Assembly: GCA_025363695.1 (NCBI GenBank)
Contig: JANYDI010000081.1
Location: forward strand, 1-15,208
DNA from: Opitutia bacterium
GTDB lineage: Bacteria > Verrucomicrobiota > Verrucomicrobiia > Opitutales > JANYDI01
Direction of reading: 5' to 3'
Length of the DNA stretch: 15,208 nt
Positions 1-6,246 of the stretch are shown here, in pieces. Position 1 is the first letter of the stretch. The number at the start of each line of letters is the position of its first letter. The position numbers and the translations under genes were made by a program. The notes beneath the pieces are model-generated. The model made no database searches and was not told where the DNA came from. It worked only from the letters and a program-made list of their open reading frames with translations.

Positions 1-161
1 GTTCGTACTTACACTTTGCAATGTATTGAGTGGGAGCGTACCCAGTTCGCTTCGGTCTTTTTGACCAATCAGTTAAATCGGTATCACTCCTACTCTTTCA
101 CCCTTGCCTATCTTTCAGGATTTTTCAAGATACAATCAGGAGGGGTCCTTGTATATCCTGC
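1..161. other. Intergenic sequence at window start, including linker of a half-element
   Basis: No convincing gene or RNA is visible here. The right part, about 146-160, carries the linker GTCCTTGTATATCC, which in other copies lies between hairpins H2 and H3 of the composite repeat. H3 itself cannot be recognised, so this looks like a decayed or rearranged inner side of the element that ends at the rho 3' end. The first ~100 bases are unlike the rest of the window and I see nothing in them. Confidence 0.5.
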
Positions 162-244
162 CTGGTAGCGAATTGCTGAAAATGCGTAGCATTTTCACAA
201 TTCGCTACCAGTTAGGGGATCCAAGGGGAGCGAGCTCCCCTTGG
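162..244. repeat. Composite-repeat end (hairpins H2 and H1) behind rho
   Basis: H2 is the inverted repeat 162-211 (CTGGTAGCGAATT paired with AATTCGCTACCAG), with its apex AAAATGC-gta-GCATTTT. H1 is the perfect palindrome CCAAGGGGAGC-ga-GCTCCCCTTGG at 221-244. Its outer edge faces the rho stop codon 12 nt away. Its H2 arms differ in sequence from every other copy in the window but still pair. It is placed where a rho transcript would end, so a terminator or 3' stability role is plausible. No T-tract follows on the rho side. Confidence 0.85.
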
Positions 245-256
245 CCCTTTACTTTC

Positions 257-2137
257 CTACAATCCGTTGAGCGCCATCAAAAACTCCGCATTCGACTGCG
301 TTTGCTTGAGGCGTTTTATGAGGAGGCTGAGGGCTTCGCTGGGGGGGAGGTTCTTGCTGAGGCGGCGCAGGGCAAAGATTTTCTCGAGTTCTTCGGGGTG
401 GTAGAGGAGTTCTTCTTTGCGGGTGCCGCTTTTTTCCCAATGGATGGCGGGATAGATGCGTTTATCGGCTAACTCGCGGTCCAAATAGAGCTCCATGTTG
501 CCGGTGCCCTTAAATTCTTCTAAAATGAGGTCATCCATGCGGCTTTCGGTGCCGACCAGGACGGTGGCAATGAGGGTGAGGCTGCCGCCGCCTTCGATAT
601 TGCGGGCGCTACTAAAAAAGCGGCGTGGGCGCTGCATGGCATTGGCGTCGATGCCACCGGAGAGGGTGCGGCCGCCTTTGCCGGTGAGGGCATTGTGTGC
701 CCGGGCCAAGCGGGTAATGGAGTCAAGGAAAAGGATGACATGATGGCCGGCTTCGACAGCACGGCGGGCGCGTTCGATGACCAGTTCGGAGATGTGCACA
801 TGGCTTTGCGGGGGTTCGTCAAAGGTGGAGCTGATGACCTGGCCGTCGATGGCGTCTTGGAAGTCGGCAATTTCCTCAGGGCGTTCATCGACCAAAAGCA
901 CAATGATCTCGGCCTGAGGGCAGGCGGCTCGCATAGCATGGGCCATGCCCTGGAGCAAAAGGGTTTTCCCAGCCCGTGGAGGCGCGACAATGAGCGCTCT
1001 TTGCCCTAGGCCTATGGGGGTGAGTAGGTCTACCACGCGCATGGACAGCAGGTCGCGACCGGACAACTGAGGTTGTTCGACAAAGAGGCGTTGCGTGGGG
1101 TAATAGGGTTCGAGTTTTTCAAAATGAGGCAGGTCTTTGATTTTTTGAGGATCCAAGCCCTCGACGCTTAAAATGTTGGAGACCCATAAAAGGTTTTCTG
1201 AACCATAGGCTGTTGCCTGAACGCTGAGCGTGTGGCCCTTGCGTAGGCCGTAATGGGCGATCCAGCAGGCGGGGATATAGACGGAAAAGCGGCTCGCTTT
1301 GTAGTTGTCAGCGGCATCCAACAGGAGGGCATCGCCTTCGTCAAGGAACTCCAAAACGCCCTGTGTTAGGAGGGGCCTATTGGCCGTGATGGCGGCGTTG
1401 AGGGCCTCTTGTACGAGGCTGTTTTTTGGGGCCCGTTGGGGCTTGAGGCCGTTGGCTTCGTTATGAGCGATAATGGCCTCGAGGGATTGCTTGCGTAGCT
1501 TTGTTAGCAGGAAGGGGGCGCTTGCGTTTTTGCTGACAAAGCCTTCAATGGCGGCTACGCTAGTAATGAAGGGCTCTTGTCTTAGGGAACGCAGGCTTCC
1601 GAGCTGTTTGTAAACGTTCTGAAGGAAGTACTGGGTGTAATCCTTGCTTACCGAGGACGGCTCGCGTTCCTGTGGCTGGGCTTTGCCTCGGGTTTGGCCT
1701 TTTTGTTGTTGCTGGCGGCCGGATTTTTGCGGGCGCTCTACCGGAACTTCACGCCTCTGGGCCTGTGGACGCCTGGGCTCTTCCTGCGGTCTGCGTCGAC
1801 GCGAGTCTGAAGACCTTCGTGAAGAGGCGTTGCGTTGATCGGCAGCTTTTTCGGGTTTGGGCTTAAAGCCTTCAGGGTTACGGTCTCCACTGGGGTAATA
1901 GTACTGAAGGGACTCGGCTTTTTCTTCGTAGACAGGACTTTTGGCAGGAGGGGCCGCAGCGATAGGCTCTACCGAAGGGGCTTCCTTGGACGTGCGGACA
2001 CGCGTAGCGGGCCTGGCCCTTGGCGCCCTCGGCACCCTTGGCGCCCGCGGCGCCCTTGGGCGGGAGGCAGGTTTTTTAGCAAGGTCGATAGCGCGAGCAT
2101 CGACAGGCCCATCAAGGGCTTCGGGTAACTTTTCCAT
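257..2137 (-). CDS. rho: Transcription termination factor Rho with long disordered N-terminus
   Basis: Rho is the hexameric RNA-dependent ATPase that terminates transcription. The 626-aa protein has a low-complexity basic N-terminus, about residues 20-160, with Arg/Pro repeats (26-46) and an Arg/Gln-rich stretch (100-155). A Rho N-domain and cold-shock fold follow at about 165-310. The ATPase core at about 355-600 has Walker A APPRAGKT (385-392), Walker B VILFLD (467-472), the Q/R-loop SGGIDANAMQRP (493-504), and the EEFKGTGNMEL and SGTRKEELL signatures. Bacterial Rho is usually about 420 aa, so the extra length is the N-terminal extension. The usual GFGFLR RNA-binding motif is replaced by GDALLLD (268-274). 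The start at 2137 has no Shine-Dalgarno; the preceding bases are pyrimidine-rich. Identity is certain from the ATPase core. Confidence 0.98.
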   Translation of the reverse strand: MEKLPEALDGPVDARAIDLAKKPASRPRAPRAPRVPRAPRARPATRVRTSKEAPSVEPIAAAPPAKSPVYEEKAESLQYYYPSGDRNPEGFKPKPEKAADQRNASSRRSSDSRRRRPQEEPRRPQAQRREVPVERPQKSGRQQQQKGQTRGKAQPQEREPSSVSKDYTQYFLQNVYKQLGSLRSLRQEPFITSVAAIEGFVSKNASAPFLLTKLRKQSLEAIIAHNEANGLKPQRAPKNSLVQEALNAAITANRPLLTQGVLEFLDEGDALLLDAADNYKASRFSVYIPACWIAHYGLRKGHTLSVQATAYGSENLLWVSNILSVEGLDPQKIKDLPHFEKLEPYYPTQRLFVEQPQLSGRDLLSMRVVDLLTPIGLGQRALIVAPPRAGKTLLLQGMAHAMRAACPQAEIIVLLVDERPEEIADFQDAIDGQVISSTFDEPPQSHVHISELVIERARRAVEAGHHVILFLDSITRLARAHNALTGKGGRTLSGGIDANAMQRPRRFFSSARNIEGGGSLTLIATVLVGTESRMDDLILEEFKGTGNMELYLDRELADKRIYPAIHWEKSGTRKEELLYHPEELEKIFALRRLSKNLPPSEALSLLIKRLKQTQSNAEFLMALNGL

Positions 2138-2340
2138 AGAAAGTTTTAGGGAGGAGGGAACAAGCGTGTTGGGTGTGCACGCGAAAGCGTTGCAAAAGAG
2201 GCCACTGGCCTCAAAGCCTGTCTCAAGAACCTTTACTCAAAATACAAGCTTGGCTTGTAAAATCGGTTCTAAGTGCAATCTAGACTTTTTATGAGGGTGT
2301 CGTCAAGCCTATAAATGCGCTTCTTTTATTTTGGGCCTTT
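2138..2340 (-). promoter_or_regulatory. rho leader with candidate promoter and small hairpins
   Basis: On the minus strand a possible sigma70-type promoter reads TTGACG (2306-2301), an 18-nt spacer, then TAGATT (2282-2277). This would give a leader of about 130 nt. The leader contains ACAAGC-ttg-GCTTGT (2244-2258) and GAGGCC-act-GGCCTC (2198-2212). Long leaders with autogenous control are known for rho in enterobacteria; a similar role here is only inferred. None of the repeat families seen elsewhere in the window occurs in this gap. The CPBP gene could also read through into rho. Confidence 0.35.
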
Positions 2341-3105
2341 TTATAAGTAAAGCGTAACCCAGCAACTGTTAAGATTGAACAAACTATGCACGGCAATGGG
2401 GATAAAAATATTACGGTAATGCTCGTAGCTTTTGGCTAAAAAATACCCTAGGAAAAACAAAGGCACACTGCCACGCAGGGAGCCGTGCAACACGGCAAAC
2501 AACAAGGCTGAGAGCCCTGCAGCCGCCCTCCCAGGCAAGCGCCCACGCAGGGCAGGATAGAGGGCTCCTCGAAAAAGGAACTCTTCACTCACGGGAGCCA
2601 GTATCAGTAACAAAACCACTAAGCCCGCTGAGGTAACGGTCCAGCCACCTTCAAACGCAGTCCGCAGCTTGTCTACAAAGCTTTGCGCAGGAAAGGCTGC
2701 CCAATAACCGCTTGTGCTCCCCCAGTCCAAAAGGGCTCCCCACAGAAAGCTTAGCAGCGTCAGGGGTCCAGCCAGTCTGAAAAAATAAAAAAACGCCTGC
2801 TTCATGACCGCCCAGGAAAGCCTTTGCCAGCTAAACGGTAAACTCCACAAGGTATGCGGCCACTGTGCCAGTCCAAAGACCAAGCAATAGGCTCCATGTA
2901 AGGTAAAACTGGGCGCCAAGGTATTTTTAGGGAAATACCGTCCTGCCAGCGATGTCCCCAAAAGCGCCAGCAAGCAGGCCGCCACCGTCGTCGTGCTGGC
3001 TGCCAGCCACGTATGCGTTAGGGGGACCGCTGCCTCAGGCTCGTAGCGCTGACGCAAGCTCCAAAGATAGGCCAGTCCGAGGAATCCTAGGTAGGGAATC
3101 AACAT
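2341..3105 (-). CDS. CPBP-family (CAAX protease/bacteriocin-processing) intramembrane metalloprotease
   Basis: This is a multi-pass membrane protein of about 254 aa. It carries the three CPBP (Abi) motifs: EExxxR as EEFLFRG, a second-helix FxxxH as FAVLHG, and HxxxN as HSLFN near the C-terminus. These residues form the metal site in Rce1-like glutamyl proteases. About seven or eight hydrophobic segments are visible, beginning at the N-terminus (MLIPYLGFLGLAYLW). I chose the ATG at 3105. The frame is open to an upstream ATG at 3210, but those 35 codons are purine/pyrimidine-tract repeat sequence and overlap hairpin H1. No Shine-Dalgarno is visible. The substrate is unknown; bacterial relatives act in peptide processing or immunity, or as general membrane proteases. 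It lies 203 nt upstream of rho on the same strand. Confidence 0.88.
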   Translation of the reverse strand: MLIPYLGFLGLAYLWSLRQRYEPEAAVPLTHTWLAASTTTVAACLLALLGTSLAGRYFPKNTLAPSFTLHGAYCLVFGLAQWPHTLWSLPFSWQRLSWAVMKQAFFYFFRLAGPLTLLSFLWGALLDWGSTSGYWAAFPAQSFVDKLRTAFEGGWTVTSAGLVVLLLILAPVSEEFLFRGALYPALRGRLPGRAAAGLSALLFAVLHGSLRGSVPLFFLGYFLAKSYEHYRNIFIPIAVHSLFNLNSCWVTLYL

Positions 3106-3136
3106 GAGGATGTGTGTACGCGATGGGGAGCTTGAG

Positions 3137-3215
3137 GTCAAGTTTAAGTGAAGTGAAGGGAAGTAAAGGGCCAAGGGAAAGGGAAAGGGAAGGGGAGAGG
3201 AAAGGGCCAAGGGGA
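3137..3215. repeat. Purine-tract low-complexity sequence with duplicated element edge
   Basis: On the plus strand this is a run of AAGGG/GAAGG units. It contains the element edge AAAGGGCCAAGGG twice, at 3165-3177 and again at 3201-3213. The tract lies between the chosen CPBP start and hairpin H1. It looks like local duplication or slippage at the boundary of the composite repeat. Confidence 0.6.
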
Positions 3216-3290
3216 GCTAGCTCCCCTTAGGATCCCCTTTCCGATAGCGATTTATTAAAATACTGCGTATTTTAAGTAAATCGCTATCGG
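3207..3290. repeat. Hairpins H1 and H2, left end of element II
   Basis: H1 is AAGGGGAGCTAGCTCCCCTT. H2 pairs CCGATAGCGATTT with AAATCGCTATCGG around the apex AAAATAC-tgc-GTATTTT. Flanking AAAGGG and CCCTTT can also pair outside H1. Confidence 0.85.
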
Positions 3291-3368
3291 GGAAGGATAT
3301 ACTAAGGCCTCCACGATCGCTTCGCGATTGAGGAGTAGGGCTCGTCCTTATTTAGGGCGTGTGATATT

Positions 3369-3630
3369 GTATTTTTATACAACAAAAACCACACTATGGG
3401 AGGCCTGAAGGGCCGGCATATCGTAGCCCAGGGCGTAAGCCCTGGGTTTGGCATAGAAATCAGACCAGAGCCCTGTAAGGGCGGCACTAAAAATTTGAAT
3501 ACGAGTGTCGCCCCTGTAGGGCTCAAAAAAAATTCACCTGTAAACCCAGGGCTTACGCCCTGGGCTACGATATGCCGGCCCTTCAGGCCTCCTTAAGTGT
3601 GTTTTGTTGTTATAAAAAAATACAATACGA
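3369..3630. repeat. Palindrome B, copy in element II
   Basis: The core arms run from AGGCCTGAAGGGCCGGCATA (3401) to its complement ending near 3594. Each arm also contains a GCCCAGGGCNNNNGCCCTGGG hairpin, and the centre has a GAGCCCTGTAAGGGCG / CGCCCCTGTAGGGCTC pair. In this copy the arms continue outward through ACAACAAAAACCACAC and a complementary AT-rich stretch. The B copies at 8076, 11043 and 14913 are near-identical in the core but differ in flanks. It has the form of a foldback or REP-type repeat rather than a gene. Confidence 0.88.
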
Positions 3631-3748
3631 TCATTTTGATGCGATTTTTTATGGCAAAAATACCATCAGAATTAGGGCGTGTGATCAATTAAATTTAAAA
3701 CCTGCTTTAATGAGTCCGTTAGGGTTGATAAATAATTATTTAAAAACA

Positions 3749-3943
3749 AACCACAAAATGAGAGCCCTGAAGGGGCGAATGCTTGTCAGCCCAGGGCTTT
3801 AGCCCTGGGTTTTGGCATAGAAAAAAGATTTAGAGCCCTACAGGGGCGATTCATTAAACCTGATATATTGCCCATAGTTAATTTTTAGATAAATTTGATA
3901 TATTTTATTGAATCGCCCCTACAGGGCTCTCATTTTGTGGTTT
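3749..3943. repeat. Palindrome C2, second inner repeat type
   Basis: The outer arms are AAACCACAAAATGAGAGCCC and its complement ending at 3943. Pairing continues outward through TTGATAAATAATTATTTAAA-like AT sequence on both sides, about 3725-3965. The left half holds the hairpin GCCCAGGGCTTTAGCCCTGGG (from 3789), which has no partner in the right half, so C2 is asymmetric. An inner pair, GGGGCGATTCA with TGAATCGCCCC, is also present. Part of a second C2 copy, inverted, closes the window at 15181-15208. Confidence 0.8.
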
Positions 3944-4058
3944 AAATTTAAATAATCATTTATCAATCACAGGCTCCCATAGCGTAGTTTTAATAAATAA
4001 TTACATTGCTTAGGCTCGATCGCGAAGCGATCTGTGGAGGCCTTAGTATACCCAATTC

Positions 4059-4145
4059 CCGATGGGCAATTTTACCAAAATGCGCTAGCATTTTGTAAAA
4101 TTGCCCATCGGAAAGGGGATCCTAAGGGGCGCAAGCGCCCCTTGG
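4059..4145. repeat. Hairpins H2 and H1, right end of element II
   Basis: H2 here reads CCGATGGGCAATTTTAC paired with GTAAAATTGCCCATCGG, apex AAAATGC-gcta-GCATTTT. The usual GATAGCGATTT has become GATGGGCAATTTT with matching changes in the other arm. H1 is AAGGGGCGCAAGCGCCCCTT. Confidence 0.85.
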
Positions 4146-4151
4146 CCCTTT

Positions 4152-4197
4152 TCACTTCCCTGACGCAGCATCCACCTCCAATGCCCCCCTCTAACCC
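4152..4197. repeat. Truncated copy of structured element D (one half)
   Basis: TCACTTCC, then TGACGCAGCATC, then a C-rich stretch with AATGC and CCCCTC match the second half of the D2 element (9431-9541, read on the minus strand) with few changes. The other half is missing. The match begins right where the edge of composite element II ends. The simplest reading is that the composite element joined or inserted at the apex of a former D hairpin. Confidence 0.72.
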
Positions 4198-4250
4198 AAA
4201 TTTTGGTCTTGCGTTTATTCCGAAACTCTGTTTGAGCTAGAGTAGCAGAT

Positions 4251-4898
4251 ATGGTACATTTTTTTTATGCAATCGGACTCCTGCTTCTTGTAGGCTGCGC
4301 TCGCTCTTCAGAACCGCCTCAGGCTGTTGATACGCTTTTTGGGGCTACACGGCGTGATGGGCCCCAACAGACGCGCAAACGGCATGCCGTTGAGCCGCCT
4401 GAAGGCAGCGGCGGCGGGTCTCGGACTGTTTATGCTCGCGGGCTGGGCGATGAGGAGGGGCAGGAGTTTCAGGAGCGCCAGGGAGGCTGGGAAGCCCTGC
4501 ACGGGGCTCAGGTTCCTGTCTACGAGCAGGCTGAGCGTGTTTTGGGCAGTGTTTATTTTGACTTCGATCAGGCGAACTTGAGCGCTGAGAGCCGTAAGGC
4601 CTTGGAGGCCCTGGTGGCTGAGTTTCCTGTAGACCGTCCTGACTTTGAGCTGCTCATTGTGGGCCGAGCCGACTGGTTCGGGAGTGAATCTTATAATCTG
4701 AGCTTAGGCGATAGACGGGCCATGGCCGTTGTGGAGTACCTCAAAGGTCTGAGTGTTCCCGACACAGCGCTTAAGTCCTTGTCACGAGGCAAATTGGATG
4801 CTGTTCCCGGAAAACCGGGAGACGCCAAGGAACTTTCGGCCAATGATCGGCGTTCCGACATCGTAAGGCTCTATACGAGTACCGTACCCCATGGATAA
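4251..4898 (+). CDS. OmpA/Pal-like peptidoglycan-associated lipoprotein
   Basis: This 215-aa protein begins with a lipoprotein signal peptide, MVHFFYAIGLLLLVGC, whose lipobox LVGC puts the lipidated cysteine at residue 16. A disordered charged linker follows to about residue 95. The C-terminal OmpA domain runs from about 98 to 212: the SVYFDFDQANLS strand-turn, GRADWFGSESYNLSLGDRRA (the usual GHTDxxGxxxYNxxLSxRRA, keeping the Asp and Arg that hold diaminopimelate) and NDRRSDIV. It probably tethers the outer membrane to peptidoglycan, as Pal does; no tol genes are nearby. There is no Shine-Dalgarno before the ATG. The stop codon overlaps the next gene by 8 nt, suggesting coupled translation. 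Confidence 0.88.
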   Translation: MVHFFYAIGLLLLVGCARSSEPPQAVDTLFGATRRDGPQQTRKRHAVEPPEGSGGGSRTVYARGLGDEEGQEFQERQGGWEALHGAQVPVYEQAERVLGSVYFDFDQANLSAESRKALEALVAEFPVDRPDFELLIVGRADWFGSESYNLSLGDRRAMAVVEYLKGLSVPDTALKSLSRGKLDAVPGKPGDAKELSANDRRSDIVRLYTSTVPHG

Positions 4899-5736
4899 CG
4901 ATCACCTGCTTAAATCTTATACCCGGCCGCCTGAAAGCCTTTTTAGCCATTTTTCCAAAAAGCGGACCTTCAAGGCCCATGCGTTTTTGCTGGGTGAGCG
5001 TCTGCGTTTGGGTCCCTTGCGGACCTTAAAGGAAGGTCTTGCGGGCCCCTCTTTGTTCCTGTCTTTGCCAGCAGGCGGGCTTGTGGTGGTGTTTCGCTAT
5101 GGTGCCGTAGTGGCCTTTGATATGCAGCCTGAGGAAAAGCAGCTTATCTTGGACTACTGTAGTGCGTCGGTGATTACGCCGTATTCCGAGCTCATGGAGG
5201 AGCAGCAACCCATTAACGTGGGGGATCCTCTGCACTTGGAGGGCGTCTATGACAACGTGCTCCACCTTAAGTATGCTGTCAGAGAACATTTTGAGTTGAT
5301 TGCGGAAGTGCTTGCTCGTAGCGTAAAGCTCGACAAGCATGAGCAGATCCTTGCCGAGCGCTTTGAGGAAGTAAAACCGGTGGCCACCACGCTCATTGAG
5401 CATGGCAAGGGGCATACCGACCGAGAGCTTTTACGTTACACAGGCCTTAATCTGCTCTCCGAGTACGAGTTAGCCGCGCGTGTGGAAGTCATTGAAAAAC
5501 CAACACTGCTGTGGGAACATCCCGAGTTGGAGCATCTGTATTCGCAGCTGGCTAAGGAGTTTGAGCTCATCGAGCGTCAGAAAATCCTTGAGCAAAAGCT
5601 TTCCTTGATTTCTCGGACCGTCGAAGTGTACCTCAATGTGTTGCAGCATCGTCACAGCCATAAGCTAGAATGGTATATTATTGCCCTCATTTCTACCGAA
5701 ATTGTCCTGGAATTGTATTCCCTGTTTTTCCATTAA
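4891..5736 (+). CDS. RMD1/Sif2/DUF155-family protein (YagE-like)
   Basis: At 281 aa this matches the family's usual size. An N-terminal segment (about 25-110) includes the strand pair LVVVFRYGAVVAFDM. A helical middle (115-245) is rich in charged residues. The C-terminal signature R.SHKLEWYIIALISTEIVLELY ends in a membrane-anchoring helix (about 258-279). Eukaryotic members (RMND1, Rmd1, Sif2) act in mitochondrial translation or at membranes; the bacterial function is unknown. Translation starts inside the end of the pal-like gene (8-nt overlap) with no Shine-Dalgarno, so the two are probably co-transcribed and coupled. The three-gene run pal-like, DUF155, ybaB may be one operon. Confidence 0.85.
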   Translation: MDNDHLLKSYTRPPESLFSHFSKKRTFKAHAFLLGERLRLGPLRTLKEGLAGPSLFLSLPAGGLVVVFRYGAVVAFDMQPEEKQLILDYCSASVITPYSELMEEQQPINVGDPLHLEGVYDNVLHLKYAVREHFELIAEVLARSVKLDKHEQILAERFEEVKPVATTLIEHGKGHTDRELLRYTGLNLLSEYELAARVEVIEKPTLLWEHPELEHLYSQLAKEFELIERQKILEQKLSLISRTVEVYLNVLQHRHSHKLEWYIIALISTEIVLELYSLFFH

Positions 5737-5787
5737 TGCCTTGACATTATTTTAAAAGCAGCCCAGGCTAGTCCCATATATATCCTT

Positions 5788-6090
5788 ATGATCGGTGTTG
5801 CAAAGCTCATGAAGCAGGCCCAAAAGATGCAAAAGCAAATGGAGGAGCTGCAAACAAAAGTAGAGGGGGAACGGCTTACGTTTTCCTCCGGTGGCGGTGC
5901 CGTTAAAATCGTTGCCAATGGGCGTGGTGACTTTATTTCCCTGGACCTGGATGCGGATTTCCTCAAGGAGGACAAGGCCTTTGTTCAGTCGACCCTACTG
6001 GCGGCCATGCAGGAAGCTTCGCAGAAGCCCCGGGCGCAGTATGAGGGGGCAATGGGAGCCATTAGCGGTAGTCTTTTAGGGGCACATTAA
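5788..6090 (+). CDS. ybaB: YbaB/EbfC family nucleoid-associated protein
   Basis: This 100-aa protein has the family layout: an N-terminal helix of Lys/Gln/Met repeats (MKQAQKMQKQMEELQ), a strand region with GGGAVKIVANGRGDFISLDLD, and a C-terminal helix (DKAFVQSTLLAAMQEAS). YbaB proteins are small dimeric DNA-binding proteins, often encoded beside dnaX and recR, which are absent here. It begins 51 nt after the DUF155 gene without a Shine-Dalgarno. Its last six codons and stop lie inside the left arm of hairpin D1, so the transcript 3' end and the coding sequence constrain each other. Confidence 0.93.
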   Translation: MIGVAKLMKQAQKMQKQMEELQTKVEGERLTFSSGGGAVKIVANGRGDFISLDLDADFLKEDKAFVQSTLLAAMQEASQKPRAQYEGAMGAISGSLLGAH

Positions 6091-6183
6091 GGGTTGGGAC
6101 GGCGTCATGGAAGTGACTCACGCACCGTAGTGCGCTACGCACTTCCCTTCCTTGTCCGAACCCTTACTGCACCCCTAAAAGAC
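6071..6183. repeat. Structured element D, copy 1 (overlaps ybaB 3' end)
   Basis: Outer arms 6071-6095 and 6160-6183 pair over about 24 bp with three mismatches (GTCTTTTAGGGG with CCCCTAAAAGAC, then TAAGGGTT with AACCCTTA). The core holds GGAAGTG/CACTTCC and an apical CGCAC-cgta-GTGCG hairpin. The middle ~50 nt are identical to the copy at 9431-9541. The arms are related but differ by complementary changes (TTTTAGGGG here, TTTGAGGGG there). It sits at the ybaB stop codon, so it could act as a terminator or 3' structure. Confidence 0.85.
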
Positions 6184-6246
6184 GCTCTCGGGGGGGCGGG
6201 CTTAGTTTTGTCGAATCTAAGATGCGTTTTCTTTGACTCTTTTTTG
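6184..6246. other. Spacer between D1 and E elements
   Basis: There is no gene in this spacer. GGGCTTAG (6198-6205) is complementary to CTAAGCCC (6290-6297) inside element E, so an alternative long-range pairing is possible. A TTGACT hexamer at 6233-6238 resembles a -35 box, but no good -10 follows at the right distance. Confidence 0.4.

Larger units (their letters stand above)
3201..4151. repeat. Composite nested inverted repeat II (CPBP/pal divergent gap)
   Basis: This ~950-bp element fills the gap between two divergent genes. In order it has H1 (3207-3230), H2 (3241-3290), linker GGATATACTAAGGCC, H3 CCTCCACGATCGCTTCGCG (from 3308), an AT-rich spacer, palindrome B (about 3369-3630), a second different palindrome C2 (3749-3943), and then mirrored H3 (4014-4042), linker, H2 (4059-4111) and H1 (4122-4145). 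The word TTAGGGCGTGTGAT occurs at 3352 and 3672 as a direct repeat, framing B. No reading frame inside looks like a protein. The free space of ~100 nt beyond each edge presumably holds the CPBP and pal promoters. Confidence 0.85.

Noticed and set aside
1..100. Possible tRNA or small RNA at the window start (GTTCG and TTCGC words)
   Set aside because: No cloverleaf could be folded and no acceptor stem pairing was found.
104..472. A 122-codon plus-strand frame across the first composite end into rho
   Set aside because: It is mostly antisense to the rho C-terminus and starts in repeat DNA; no family resemblance.
3106..3210. Upstream extension of the CPBP gene by 35 codons
   Set aside because: The codons come from a purine-tract repeat and hairpin H1. 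The predicted Pro/Ser/Leu-rich segment is not seen in the family, whose members start near a first membrane helix.
3391..3603. CRISPR-like array formed by the GCCCAGGGC...GCCCTGGGC units
   Set aside because: The units are inverted, not regularly spaced direct repeats, and there are no unique spacers or cas genes.
3302..3802. Several 60-76-codon frames in and around palindrome B (both strands), like those at 11015-11197 and 14932-15123
   Set aside because: They are open only because the repeat lacks stops in some frames. The same peptide (GRHIVAQGVSPG-like) appears at each copy and on both strands, with no start signal or domain.
4034..4240. A 68-codon frame before the pal-like gene
   Set aside because: It runs through H2, H1 and the D fragment, and its translation is repeat-derived low complexity.
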